A stretch of 64,000 nt of DNA from Desulfoscipio gibsoniae DSM 7213 (GTDB lineage Bacteria > Bacillota > Desulfotomaculia > Desulfotomaculales > Desulfallaceae): the NCBI RefSeq assembly GCF_000233715.2, contig NC_021184.1, positions 2,070,001-2,134,000 on the forward strand, written 5' to 3'. This document shows positions 9,401 to 18,046 of this stretch, piece by piece; position 1 is the stretch's first letter, and each line of letters starts with the position of its first letter. The notes beneath the pieces are model-generated. The model was not told where the DNA came from. It was given only the letters and a program-made list of their open reading frames with translations, and did not search any database. Both the position numbers and the translations under genes were made by a program.

Positions 9401-10888
9401 GCCATAGTCAGCACCCTGGCCGATGGCCACCAGCAGGTAATCAGTATTAAAAGTTTCGGTTATGGTTTCATCATACTGGGGATTAAAACGACCGTCAGCA
9501 TCAAATACAGATGCCACGCCCACCAGCTCTATGGACTGCACGATGGTATCTCCCTGGATGGCTTTGACACCACGGGAATAATGGAAAACTATTCCTTCCT
9601 CTTCAGCCAGGTGAATTTCCTCGGCGGAGGCGGGCATTTCTTCTGCTTTTTCCAGGGCAAACACATGAGCTTCCTGGGCACCCATGCGCAGCGCTGACCT
9701 GGCGTTGTCAATGGCCACGTTGCCGCCGCCGATTACGGTTACCCGCCCGGATAGGGCATTTTGTTGCCCGAAGTTAATATTGTTCAGGAAGGTAATGCCG
9801 GGGATGACGTTGGCTAAATCTTCGCCGGGCACGTTCAGTTTAAATGGCCTGGGAGTTCCTGTGGCTATAAATACTGCGTCGAAATCGTTTTTCAGCCCGG
9901 CTGCGGAAAAGTCCTTACCCCAACGCTGGTTATACCTGATTTCTACGCCCATTTTCTCCAACAGTTTGATTTCAGTATCCAGGAACTGCCTGGGCAGGCG
10001 GTATTCCGGTATGCCTTTACGCATCATGCCGCCGGCCAACTGGTCAGCCTCAAAAACTACAGCCCGGAAGCCGCTTTTCACCAGAAAATAGGCGGCGGAT
10101 AACCCGGCCGGGCCGCTGCCGATGATGGCTACGCTTTGTCCCCGCTGGGAAGCTGGCTCAGGTAAAGGAAGCTCGTCAATATTGTTGGCGTAGGCCTGCT
10201 CTGCAGCTACCCGCTTTAAGTTTCTTATGCTTACCGGGGCATCAATTTTGCCTCTATGGCACTGGGATTCGCAGGGGTGGGTGCAGACCAATCCGCACAC
10301 GGCGGGGAATGGGTTGTCTTGATAAATTAATGACCAGGCCTCCTGGAATTTCCCTTTTTTAATTAACTGCACATAACCCTGGGCGTTGACTCCTGCCGGG
10401 CAGGCGGCTCTACAGGGTGAAATACCGGCCTTTTCAATAGCATAGGCCGCCGGCATGGCCTGGGGATAAAGCTTAAAAATAGCATGACGGTTTTCCAGCC
10501 CGGCGTTAAATTCATTGGGCATATCTACCGGACAGGCATTGGCGCAATCACCGCATCCGGTGCATTTATCCAAATCAACAAAACGTGCTTTTTTATGCAG
10601 GGTCACCTTAAAGTTACCTGGTTTGCCCTGTACATCCACAATATTGGATAACATGTGCTTTTCAATATTTAAGTGTCTACCGCATTCTACAATTTTAGGG
10701 GAAAGAATGCACATGGAACAATCATTGGTGGGGAAAGTTTTATCCAGCATCGGCATAATACCGCCGATGGCTGGTGACTGTTCAACCAGGTAAACGTAGT
10801 AACCGGACTCTGCGAGGTCAAGGGATGCCTGGATGCCGGCAATACCGGCCCCTACCACCATTACTGCGCCAACATTATCTTTTCCCAA
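6449..10888 (-). CDS. hdrA: HdrA with inserted GltD-like NAD(P)H domain, copy 1
   Basis: Large flavin/iron-sulfur subunit that would bifurcate or confurcate electrons between NAD(P)H, ferredoxin and the MetFV branch. About 1479 residues from the chosen TTG start, which aligns with the ATG of copy 2 behind the same GAGAGG site; an upstream ATG at 10936 is possible. Order: HdrA FAD loop VVGAGIAGIQ (about 11-20), first ferredoxin cluster CTGCGDCANACP (about 109), an inserted GltD-like module (about 157-600) with its own cysteine set, FAD loop and nucleotide loop VIGGGNVAID, then a double-Cys cluster CLNCGVCSECGECVNTC (about 624), a second HdrA FAD unit, and two C-terminal clusters (CAACLTCVRLCP, CQGCGTCAGECP). 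After the nucleotide loop it reads ALEKAEEMPAS instead of the YRRS type, suggesting NADH. Confidence 0.9.
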   Translation of the reverse strand: MGKDNVGAVMVVGAGIAGIQASLDLAESGYYVYLVEQSPAIGGIMPMLDKTFPTNDCSMCILSPKIVECGRHLNIEKHMLSNIVDVQGKPGNFKVTLHKKARFVDLDKCTGCGDCANACPVDMPNEFNAGLENRHAIFKLYPQAMPAAYAIEKAGISPCRAACPAGVNAQGYVQLIKKGKFQEAWSLIYQDNPFPAVCGLVCTHPCESQCHRGKIDAPVSIRNLKRVAAEQAYANNIDELPLPEPASQRGQSVAIIGSGPAGLSAAYFLVKSGFRAVVFEADQLAGGMMRKGIPEYRLPRQFLDTEIKLLEKMGVEIRYNQRWGKDFSAAGLKNDFDAVFIATGTPRPFKLNVPGEDLANVIPGITFLNNINFGQQNALSGRVTVIGGGNVAIDNARSALRMGAQEAHVFALEKAEEMPASAEEIHLAEEEGIVFHYSRGVKAIQGDTIVQSIELVGVASVFDADGRFNPQYDETITETFNTDYLLVAIGQGADYGFLPDEDKSLLNDAGRMQVDRDTLETSLEGIFAGGDNVTGPRDVVSAICAGKTVAESINRYLSGMEQRKDRVFKVPEDKIAPLRQALEDVPPSNPAPLTFTPVEQRLHGFVQESSGLTPEQAIAEAERCLNCGVCSECGECVNTCMRQAIDHHMQDEYLELEVGSIILSTGVKTYDPSNLHYLGYGNYPNVVTSIEFERILSASGPYQGHLVRPYDHKEPRKIAWIQCVGSRNVKENHGYCSSVCCMYAIKEAVIAKEHSAQPLDTTIFMMDMRCFGKDFEKYYQRAKNEHGVNFVRTRVYQVEQTNDDSKNLIIHYEDEDGKLFTEEYDMVILSVGLEPSAEAKSLAEKMAIDINNYGFAKLAPLTGVNTSNPGIFTAGAYSGPKDIPETVLQASAAASAAGSLLGDVRGTLIKQKEFPPERDVTGEEPRIGVFVCNCGINIGGVVRVPEVVEAAKHLPYVVHAEDNLYTCSQDTQAKIRDAIIEHKLNRVVVASCSPRTHKPLFQETLREAGLNKFLFEMANIRDQCSWVHMHEPDKATEKAIDLVKMTVFKAALLHPIRQVTVDVTKSALIIGGGVSGMVSALSLAQMGYQAAIVEKSSELGGMGRRIKQGFNGEDIQIFVNDLISQVENHPLITVYKSVQIQEASGYVGNFTTILNNGEQVKHGVTIMAIGGRQYQPNEYLYGQSDRVMTTLEMEENMAAGKLKNAQNIVLINCVGSRDTERPYCSRICCSKSINLAIRCKESNPTANVFVLYRDIRTYGFLEDTYQEARTKGVIFVRYNENEKPQIDKNDRGVIVTVKDHILGDNLIINADVVGLAAAILPPEDNASLSQMFKLPLNADGFFLEAHMKLRPVDFASEGVFMAGIAHGPKNMEENIAQAKAAAGRAATILSKQGLASLGLVATVDTSKCAACLTCVRLCPFNVPRINNNVAEIEAVLCQGCGTCAGECPNKAITLQGYSDRMYVNMVNGLFEEVREGGRI

Positions 10889-11122
10889 GGGGATCACCCT
10901 TCCTCTCGTTTCAGAGCGTTTAGCGGCAATATGCATAATTCATCACCGAACACTCTTTATTTGGTCTATGTATTTTTTAGACAGACGCCAGCTCGTTGAT
11001 TAATCATTAGTTATGACAGTAGGCTGCAATGTTGGTTAATCGATGTATCATCGGCTTTGTTACGATATGTTAATAAACTGTTATAGCGCCTTTATAATGA
11101 TTGCTTAGTGACGTAATTTGGC

Positions 11123-11173
11123 AATTGCCCGGCAGAAAGGGTGCTTTTGTTAGAATAATCTGAACGGGCAATT
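11123..11173 (-). promoter_or_regulatory. Leader stem-loop upstream of hdrA copy 1
   Basis: Nine-base perfect arms (11123-11131 and 11165-11173) closing a 33-base loop, inside the roughly 300-base transcribed leader between the predicted promoter and the hdrA start. No known riboswitch class recognised. The rest of 10889-11122 shows nothing further. Confidence 0.35.
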
Positions 11174-11208
11174 TGGTACATACTGCTTTTGAACTAACGT
11201 CTAAAACC

Positions 11209-11238
11209 ATTATACTGAATTAATTGAACGTATGTCAA
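11209..11238 (-). promoter_or_regulatory. Predicted sigma-A promoter of the left hdrA operon
   Basis: On the minus strand a perfect TTGACA (11238-11233), an 18-base spacer and a perfect TATAAT (11214-11209). It lies between the terminator of the second metF copy and hdrA copy 1, so the two tandem operons are separately transcribed. Confidence 0.75.
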
Positions 11239-11253
11239 TGAACGTATGTCAAT
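11226..11253. repeat. Tandem 14-bp repeat at the -35 element
   Basis: GAACGTATGTCAAT occurs twice head to tail (11226-11239, 11240-11253). Each copy carries a TTGACA on the minus strand, so the -35 region is duplicated; it may also be a tandem regulator site. Confidence 0.8.
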
Positions 11254-11332
11254 CAATATATGTAATTATTAAATATTTTTTTTGCCGTGAGTTGTTTTTA
11301 GTGAAACTGTGGATAATGGTAGATAAAAAAAA

Positions 11333-11355
11333 AGACCCTCCTTTAGAGAGGGTCT
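11333..11355 (-). terminator. Terminator of the right hdrA-mvhD-metV-metF operon
   Basis: Perfect 8-base stem (11333-11340/11348-11355) followed on the minus strand by eight or nine T residues. Same sequence type (GACCCTC arms) as the terminator of the other copy. Confidence 0.9.
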
Positions 11356-11480
11356 GATAAGGTAAATACGTACAATTGATATTTATATTATATTATGGTT
11401 AGGTATTCCGGTTATGAACAAAGGTTGTTCAATTTCTGTACCGTTACAGCTTAGTGCATTTTGGGGCTAATTCTCCTGAC

Positions 11481-12407
11481 TTAGCCCACCTTTGGCCTGG
11501 GATACAGGCCGGATTTTTCCACGATTTCGGGTACAACCTCTTCCCAGGCAATAGCCATAACGTGCACACCGTGCACACCCTTAACTTTTTCCTTGATATA
11601 CTTGATTTGCTCAATGCATATGTCAACGCCTTCACGTTTGGGGTCTTCGGCGTTTTTAAGCCGTTCCACCAGCTCATCGGGCACGATCATACCGCTGACG
11701 TTATTTTGAATATACTTGGCCGCCCGCCAGCTCTTCATGGGGGTTACCCCGGCCAGGATATGCACCCGCTCGTCTATGCCGCGCTCGCGCACCATTTCCA
11801 TGAATCGCTCAAAGCGCTCCATATCAAAAATGCACTGGGTTTGGATGAACTGGGCACCTGCCTCCACCTTCTTCTCCAGGCGGTCCACCCGGAACTCAAA
11901 GGGGTCGGCAAAGGGGTTGGCCACAGCCCCGATAAAGAATTGTGGCTCGTGCTCTTTGATCTCTTCGCCTGAGAAGAACAGCTTTTCGTCCCGCATGCGG
12001 CGCAGGTAATAGATGAGCTGCATGGAGTCGATATCATACACGTTCTTAGCCGTAGGGTGGTTGCCGAACTTCTGGTGGTCGCCGGACAGGCAGAGCACGT
12101 TGCGCATGCCCAGGCTGTAGGCGCCCATTAAATCGGACTGCATGGCAATCCGGTTGCGGTCCCGGCAGGTCATCTGCACAATGGGCTCAATGCCATTGGC
12201 CAGCACGTGCACGCCGGCAGCTATGCTGGACAGGCGTACAATGGCTGTCTGGTTGTCTGTAATATTGGTAGCGTCCACGTAATCGCGCATCATTTCGGCG
12301 TGATGGCGAATACCCTCGGCGGAAGAATGCTTGGGCGGCCCTATTTCCGCGGTTACCGCGAATTGACCGCTGTCCAATATTTGCTGCAGTTTACTTAAAT
12401 TCTTCAA
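11481..12407 (-). CDS. metF: Methylenetetrahydrofolate reductase MetF, copy 2
   Basis: 308-residue MetF differing from copy 1 at one residue only (Ser13) and at few bases, an identity much higher than that of the linked hdrA genes. Same reaction: methylene-THF to methyl-THF in the Wood-Ljungdahl methyl branch. It overlaps metV by four bases and is the last gene of the operon that begins with the hdrCB-like gene at 19270. The near-identity suggests recent duplication or gene conversion and makes it likely that the two MetF proteins are interchangeable between complexes. Confidence 0.95.
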   Translation of the reverse strand: MKNLSKLQQILDSGQFAVTAEIGPPKHSSAEGIRHHAEMMRDYVDATNITDNQTAIVRLSSIAAGVHVLANGIEPIVQMTCRDRNRIAMQSDLMGAYSLGMRNVLCLSGDHQKFGNHPTAKNVYDIDSMQLIYYLRRMRDEKLFFSGEEIKEHEPQFFIGAVANPFADPFEFRVDRLEKKVEAGAQFIQTQCIFDMERFERFMEMVRERGIDERVHILAGVTPMKSWRAAKYIQNNVSGMIVPDELVERLKNAEDPKREGVDICIEQIKYIKEKVKGVHGVHVMAIAWEEVVPEIVEKSGLYPRPKVG

Positions 12408-13075
12408 TCGATCATCACATCCTCCCTGATGGCCTTACGCGGCCCGCCGTCCCGGGATTTGGACCAGTCCTTGGGCGGCTGGAATTCCATTAGCTTGTCA
12501 AGCTTGCCCAGCGCCTTCATGCGGTCATAAATAAGCTGCCAGGCGCAATCCACGTCCTTGCTGACTTCGCACTTGCCGTACTGAGAGCCGCCGCAGGGGC
12601 CGTTTAGAATACTCTTGGAGCAGCGGATAATGGGGCAGATACCGCCGGTGCGGTGCAAAATGCAGTCGCCGCACAGCCCGCATTTCTCCTCCCAGCTGCC
12701 GTGCACGGTGGAGCCGCCGATGAATTTGGTATCCAGGGCCGGCACCACCCACTTATCCTTAAACCGCTCGGCCAGGTACTGCACGCCCACGCCGCAGGCC
12801 AGCGATACAATCGCGTCTACATCCTTCACCAGGTTATCCAGGGGCTCGATGTACTCGGGGTCACACTGCCTGGTGCAGGTGAAAGTGATTGCTTCCAGAG
12901 GGTTATTCTCCAGGTTGCGCTTAATACGCATGGCTGAGGCCAGCACTTCAGTTTCCTTTTCGCCACCGGCCAGGCAAACCGTCACGCAACCGGCACAGCC
13001 CACGAACAACACTTTCTTGCAATCGTTAATCATTTGGGCGATATCTTCAACTGGTTTTTGTTGCGCTATAATCAT
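12404..13075 (-). CDS. metV: MetV, zinc/iron-sulfur partner of MetF, copy 2
   Basis: 223 residues, four differences from copy 1 (Ile3, Val9, Glu41 and Glu44, all N-terminal). Both cysteine clusters are unchanged: VGCAGCVTVCLAGG and CGLCGDCILHRTGGICPIIRC. It overlaps mvhD upstream and metF downstream by four bases each. Expected to relay electrons to MetF from HdrA/MvhD of the same operon. Confidence 0.92.
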   Translation of the reverse strand: MIIAQQKPVEDIAQMINDCKKVLFVGCAGCVTVCLAGGEKETEVLASAMRIKRNLENNPLEAITFTCTRQCDPEYIEPLDNLVKDVDAIVSLACGVGVQYLAERFKDKWVVPALDTKFIGGSTVHGSWEEKCGLCGDCILHRTGGICPIIRCSKSILNGPCGGSQYGKCEVSKDVDCAWQLIYDRMKALGKLDKLMEFQPPKDWSKSRDGGPRKAIREDVMID

Positions 13076-13524
13076 GCTGTTTGGCCACCTTCTTTCTGTG
13101 CGTTACCAGCCCCGTTTTTATTCAATGGGTTGGGGCCGAGCTGGCGGATGCGCTCCGTCATCTCATTGGCAATCTGGGCAAACCGGCCCCCGTCGGAAGC
13201 GGGCAGGTTGAAGAAATCCAGCCGCTCACTGCCGAAGCCGATTTCATCCAGTATTTTCTTGACTGCCTGTACCCGCTTTTTAGCACGGATGTTGCCTTTT
13301 AAAAAGTGGCAGTCGCCTTCCATGCAGCCCGCCACATAAACACCGTCGGCACCGTTTTCAAAGGTTTCTAAAAGCACCCGGTGTTCAATGGTGCCCGAGC
13401 AGGGCATTTCTACCACTCTGATATTGGGTGAATACTGCAACCGCATCGAACCTGCCAGGTCCGCAGCTGAGTATGCTCAATAGTGGCAGCAAAAGGCTAC
13501 TATTTTGGGTTCAAATTCAGCCAC
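13072..13524 (-). CDS. mvhD: MvhD-type electron-transfer subunit, selenoprotein, copy 2
   Basis: 150 residues when read from GTG at 13524, one base after the hdrA stop and behind a GGGAGG site that lies in the hdrA tail. The in-frame UGA is at 13479-13477, codon 16, in the context FCCHY-U-AYSAADLAG, exactly as in copy 1. Conventional calling would start at 13446 and lose the N-terminal cluster ligands. Both flanks of the UGA match the family and the region downstream of the UGA is preserved between copies, including the GGACCT-type hairpin arm, which supports selection for SECIS and protein together. A few conservative replacements separate the copies in the second half. Confidence 0.9.
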
Positions 13525-13525
13525 T

Positions 13526-16500
13526 TTAACGCACCTCCCTTAATAAACCATTCATCATATTCATATACATGCGGTCGCTGTAGCCCTGCAGCGTGATAGC
13601 CTTGTTGGGGCACTCGCCGGCACAGGTACCGCATCCCTGACATAGTACGGGCTCAATTTCAGCGGCATAGTTTTTCACGCGGGGTACGTTAAACGGACAT
13701 AACCTTACACAGGTAAGGCAAGCTGCACACTTACTGGGATCCACCTTGGCAACAACACCCTGGGACTCCAGGTGGTTCTTGCTTAATATGGTGGCAGCTC
13801 GTCCTGCGGCGGCCTTGGCCTGGGCGATATTTTCCTCCATGTTTTTGGGACCGTGGGCAATACCAGCCATAAACAGGCCTTCGGAGGCAAAGTCCACGGG
13901 GCGAAGCTTCATATGCGCTTCCAGGAAGAAGCCATCCGCGTTCAAGGGTACTTTAAACAGCTGGTTTAGTTTGGTATTGTCCTCCGGTGGCAGTATGGCG
14001 GCGGCCAGTCCCACCACATCGGCTTCAATAACGATCGGTACACCCAGCACATGGTCAGTCACGGTGACGTTTATCATATCCCCGTTCTTTTCCACCAGCG
14101 GTTTATCATCGGTATTATAACGAATGAATATAACGCCCTTGTTGCGGGCTTCTTCATACTTTTCTTCCAGGAAGCCATAGGTGCGAATATCACGGTATAA
14201 GACAAATATATTGGCATTGGGATTACTTTCCTTGGCTTTCAGCGCCAGGCTGATGGACTTGGAACAGCATACCCGGCTGCAGTAAGGGCGCTCGTTATTC
14301 CTGGAGCCCACACAGTTGATCAGTACAATATTTTGAGCATCTTTGACTTTACCTTCGGCCATAGCTTCTTCAAGCTCCAGGTGGGTCATTATACGGTCGC
14401 TTTGGCCGTACAGGTATTCACCGGGCTTGTATTCCTGGCCACCAATGGCGATTACCGTTACGCCGTGTTTAATGACCTGGCCGTTAGTCAGTGCGGTAGT
14501 GAAGTTACCTACGTAACCGGATACTTCCTGTATTTCCGAGGAAGTATAAACATTAATTAATGGGCTGGCGTTTACTTGATTAATTAGATCTGCTACAAAG
14601 GCTCCAATGTCTTCGCCTTTAAAGCCTTTTTTAATGCGCCTGGCCATACCGCCCAGCTCGGCGGATTTTTCCACCAGGTGCACTGTATAACCCTGTTCCG
14701 CCAGGCTTAATGCGTTGGTCATTCCGGAGACGCCGCCACCAATGACCAGTGCAGACTTGGTCACCCCTACCTGGCCCTGTTTAACGGGCCTTAAGAGGGC
14801 CGATTTAGATACAATCATACGCACCAAATCTTTGGCTTTTTCGGTGACTTTATCGTGTTCATGCATATGCACCCAGGAGCACTGGTCCCGGATATTGGCC
14901 ATCTCAAACAAGTAGCGGTTTAAACCGGCTTCCCGCAGTGTTTCCTGGAACAGTGGTTTGTGGGTTCTGGGACTGCATGAGGCCACTACCACCCGGTTAA
15001 GTTTATTTTCTTCGATTATTTGTTTCATATCTGCCTGGCTGTCCTGGGAACAGGCGTACAAGTATTCACCGGCATAAGCTACATTGGGCAGTTTCTTAGC
15101 CATGGCCACCACTTCGGGGACGCTGATGACACCGCCAATGTTAATACCACAGTTACATACAAATACCCCTATTCTGGGCTCTTCATCAGTTACATCACGC
15201 TCAGGAGGGAATACCCTTTCCTTGACCAGGGTGCCCCGCACATCGCCTAGCAAACTTTCAGCGGCGGAAGCCGCTGCGCTGGCCTGCATTACAGTTTCGG
15301 GGATGTCTTTAGGCCCTGAGAAGGTACCTGCTACGTATATGCCGGGTTGAGAAGTGCCCACGCCTGTCAGCGGTTCCAGATCCGCAAAACCATACCGGTT
15401 CAGCTTAACATCCAGCTTTTGTCCCAATTCCAGAGCTTTTTGAGGAGCTTTAAAGCCTATAGACAGTACCACCATGTCAAATTCTTCTGTGGTAATAGTG
15501 CCGTCTTCATTGGCATAGCGAATTACCAAGTTTTTGCTTTCCCCAGCTGCCTCGGCTATTTCATAAATGCGCGAGCGTTTAAATTTAACGCCGTGCTCGT
15601 TTTTAGCCCGCTCATAATATTTTTCAAAGTCCTTACCATATGAGCGCATATCCATCATAAAGATGGTGGTATCAAGTGGCTCGGCGCTGTGTTCTTTGGC
15701 AATAACCGCTTCCTTAATGGCGTACATGCAGCACACCGAGGAACAGTAGTTGTGTTTAATGCGGATGTTTCTCGAGCCCACACACTGAATCCAGGCGATT
15801 TTGCGCGGTTCCTGGTGGTCATAGGGCCGAACCAGGTGCCCGCTAAAGGGACCCGAAGCACTTAAAATCCGCTCAAATTCAATACTGGTTACTACATTAG
15901 GATACTTTTTATAACCGAAATAATAAAGGTCGGTGGGGTCGCATAATTCAGCACCGCTGCTGAGAATTATAGATCCTACTTCAATTTCTTTTTCTTCATC
16001 CTGCATATTGTGGTTGACGGCCTCGCGCATACAGGTTTTTACACATTCACCGCATTCGGAACATACGGCGCAGTTCAGGCAGCGCTCGGCTTCCTTGCGG
16101 GCCTCTTCTTCGCTGATGCCCAAAGCCACTTCGTAAAAATTAGCGATGCGCTGTTGGGGGTCCACAAAATGACCCGTTACCCGGGGGGTATCTGACATCA
16201 TTTTCTGGGCATGCTTGGGAAAGTCAGCAATAGCACCGTCAAAGGTATTTTTGAACTCGCCGGCTATTTGTTCGCCTTTAAGGTATAAGTTGATAGACCA
16301 GGCCGCTTTTTTACCCGCTCCGATGGCATCCACCACGGTGGCAGGACCGGTTACCACATCGCCGGCGGCAAAAACACCCGGTATATTGGTGGCCAGCGTT
16401 TGGGGATCAACAATTATGGTATTCTTTTTGGATAAGGCCACGTTGCTTAATCCTGATACCTCTGGAGCCTGGCCAATGGCAATGATCACGTTATCCACAT

Positions 16501-17947
16501 CAATGGAAAATTCACTGCCCGCCACAGGCACTGGGCGGCGGCGTCCACTTTCGTCCGGTTCACCCAGCTTGTTTTCAACGCATTCCAGTTTAATGGCCTT
16601 ACCGTCTTGTCCGTGTACAGCCACTGGGCTGGTCATCATCTTAAAGATAATGCCCTCTTCTTTGGCTTCCTCGATTTCCTCTTCTGCTGCCGTAATCTCT
16701 GCTTCGGATCGGCGGTATACGATGGTTACCTCCTGGGCACCACAGCGCAGTGCGGTGCGGGCAGCGTCCATAGCAGTATTGCCGCCACCGATGACAGCTA
16801 CCTTTTGACCCAGGGGGACCTGCTCGCCCAGGTTAACTTTCCGTAGAAAATCTACACCTGGTATTACGCCGGACAAATCCTCACCCGGTATATTGAGGGA
16901 TACGCCCTTGTGAGCACCAATGGCTAAAAATACAGCTTTGTAACCCTGGTTCATTAAATCATCTATGGTTAACTGCGGACCCAGGGGGGTGTTTGTTTTG
17001 AATTGTACACCCATTTTTTCCAGCAGGTTTATTTCCAGTTCAACTAATTGTTTGGGCAGGCGATACTCTGGTATACCAACCCTGAGCATGCCACCGGTCA
17101 CCGGCAAGGCTTCAAATATAGTTACCGCATAGCCCCGTTTGGTTAGTTGATAAGCCGTGGAAAGACCTGCCGGGCCGGAGCCTATCACCGCAACTTTAAT
17201 ACCATTAGCCGGTGCCGTTTCAGGTAACGGTAAGTTATCCATATCACGGTAGGCTACGGATGCGGCTACTCTCTTTAATTCCCTTATGTTAACGGACTTA
17301 TCCACGCTTTTACGGTGGCACTGGCTTTCGCAAGGATGTGTGCATACCCGGCCACAAATGGCGGGCAGCGGGTTATCTTTATAAATCAATTGCCACGATT
17401 CAATGAATTTACCATCTTTAATAAGCTGTACATAACCCTGGGCGTTGACCCCTGCAGGGCAGGCTGCTTTACAGGGGGAAACACCATGTTTTTCTATGGA
17501 AAAGCCGGCCGGCATGGCCTGGGGATACATTTTATAAATAGCTTTTCTCTTGCCCAGGTCGGCGTCAAATTCGCTGGGCATTTCTACCGGGCAGGCGCTG
17601 GCGCATTCGCCGCAGCCAGTACACTTATCCAGATCAATGTAACGCGCTTTTTTACGTAATTTCACCTTATAGTTGCCCGGCTCACCCTGAACATCAACTA
17701 TATCTGTTAACATGTTTTTCTCAATATTCAGGTGTCTCCCGCACTCCACCAGCTTGGGAGAGAGAATACACATGGAGCAATCGTTGGTGGGGAATGTTTT
17801 ATCCAGCCTGGGCATAGTGCCGCCAATAGCCGGTGACTGCTCCACGAGATATACATAATAGCCGGACTCTGCAAGGTCAAGTGATGCCTGGATGCCGGAA
17901 ATGCCGGCGCCTACCACCATTACGGCTCCCACTTTATCTTTACTCAT
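13526..17947 (-). CDS. hdrA: HdrA with inserted GltD-like NAD(P)H domain, copy 2
   Basis: About 1473 residues from ATG 17947 (MSKDKVGAV); an ATG 63 bases upstream is in frame but lacks a site. Same domain order as copy 1: HdrA FAD unit, CTGCGECASACP, GltD-like insert, CLNCAVCSECGECVKTC, second HdrA unit, two C-terminal ferredoxin clusters. The insert keeps the classical GltD motif: VIGGGNTAMD followed by YRRSEAEI (coordinates about 16717-16694), whose arginines bind the 2'-phosphate of NADPH in this superfamily. Copy 1 lacks it. The two proteins are clearly diverged throughout the N-terminal two thirds, unlike the near-identical downstream genes. Lies 36 bases after the hdrCB-like gene on the stop-to-first-ATG measure. 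Confidence 0.9.
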   Translation of the reverse strand: MSKDKVGAVMVVGAGISGIQASLDLAESGYYVYLVEQSPAIGGTMPRLDKTFPTNDCSMCILSPKLVECGRHLNIEKNMLTDIVDVQGEPGNYKVKLRKKARYIDLDKCTGCGECASACPVEMPSEFDADLGKRKAIYKMYPQAMPAGFSIEKHGVSPCKAACPAGVNAQGYVQLIKDGKFIESWQLIYKDNPLPAICGRVCTHPCESQCHRKSVDKSVNIRELKRVAASVAYRDMDNLPLPETAPANGIKVAVIGSGPAGLSTAYQLTKRGYAVTIFEALPVTGGMLRVGIPEYRLPKQLVELEINLLEKMGVQFKTNTPLGPQLTIDDLMNQGYKAVFLAIGAHKGVSLNIPGEDLSGVIPGVDFLRKVNLGEQVPLGQKVAVIGGGNTAMDAARTALRCGAQEVTIVYRRSEAEITAAEEEIEEAKEEGIIFKMMTSPVAVHGQDGKAIKLECVENKLGEPDESGRRRPVPVAGSEFSIDVDNVIIAIGQAPEVSGLSNVALSKKNTIIVDPQTLATNIPGVFAAGDVVTGPATVVDAIGAGKKAAWSINLYLKGEQIAGEFKNTFDGAIADFPKHAQKMMSDTPRVTGHFVDPQQRIANFYEVALGISEEEARKEAERCLNCAVCSECGECVKTCMREAVNHNMQDEEKEIEVGSIILSSGAELCDPTDLYYFGYKKYPNVVTSIEFERILSASGPFSGHLVRPYDHQEPRKIAWIQCVGSRNIRIKHNYCSSVCCMYAIKEAVIAKEHSAEPLDTTIFMMDMRSYGKDFEKYYERAKNEHGVKFKRSRIYEIAEAAGESKNLVIRYANEDGTITTEEFDMVVLSIGFKAPQKALELGQKLDVKLNRYGFADLEPLTGVGTSQPGIYVAGTFSGPKDIPETVMQASAAASAAESLLGDVRGTLVKERVFPPERDVTDEEPRIGVFVCNCGINIGGVISVPEVVAMAKKLPNVAYAGEYLYACSQDSQADMKQIIEENKLNRVVVASCSPRTHKPLFQETLREAGLNRYLFEMANIRDQCSWVHMHEHDKVTEKAKDLVRMIVSKSALLRPVKQGQVGVTKSALVIGGGVSGMTNALSLAEQGYTVHLVEKSAELGGMARRIKKGFKGEDIGAFVADLINQVNASPLINVYTSSEIQEVSGYVGNFTTALTNGQVIKHGVTVIAIGGQEYKPGEYLYGQSDRIMTHLELEEAMAEGKVKDAQNIVLINCVGSRNNERPYCSRVCCSKSISLALKAKESNPNANIFVLYRDIRTYGFLEEKYEEARNKGVIFIRYNTDDKPLVEKNGDMINVTVTDHVLGVPIVIEADVVGLAAAILPPEDNTKLNQLFKVPLNADGFFLEAHMKLRPVDFASEGLFMAGIAHGPKNMEENIAQAKAAAGRAATILSKNHLESQGVVAKVDPSKCAACLTCVRLCPFNVPRVKNYAAEIEPVLCQGCGTCAGECPNKAITLQGYSDRMYMNMMNGLLREVR

Positions 17948-18046
17948 GCATTTCACCCGTCCTCTCGGTTTAGAGTCCATCCTGGCAAAACATATCAAAA
18001 AGCAAAACAAAATATCAACTTTCCACCGAGCTTTTACCGGGTATAT

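Noticed and set aside
11041-11100. Rex operator near the left hdrA leader (TTGTTA...TGTTAA)
   Set aside because: The half sites are in direct, not inverted, orientation and do not fit the Rex palindrome.
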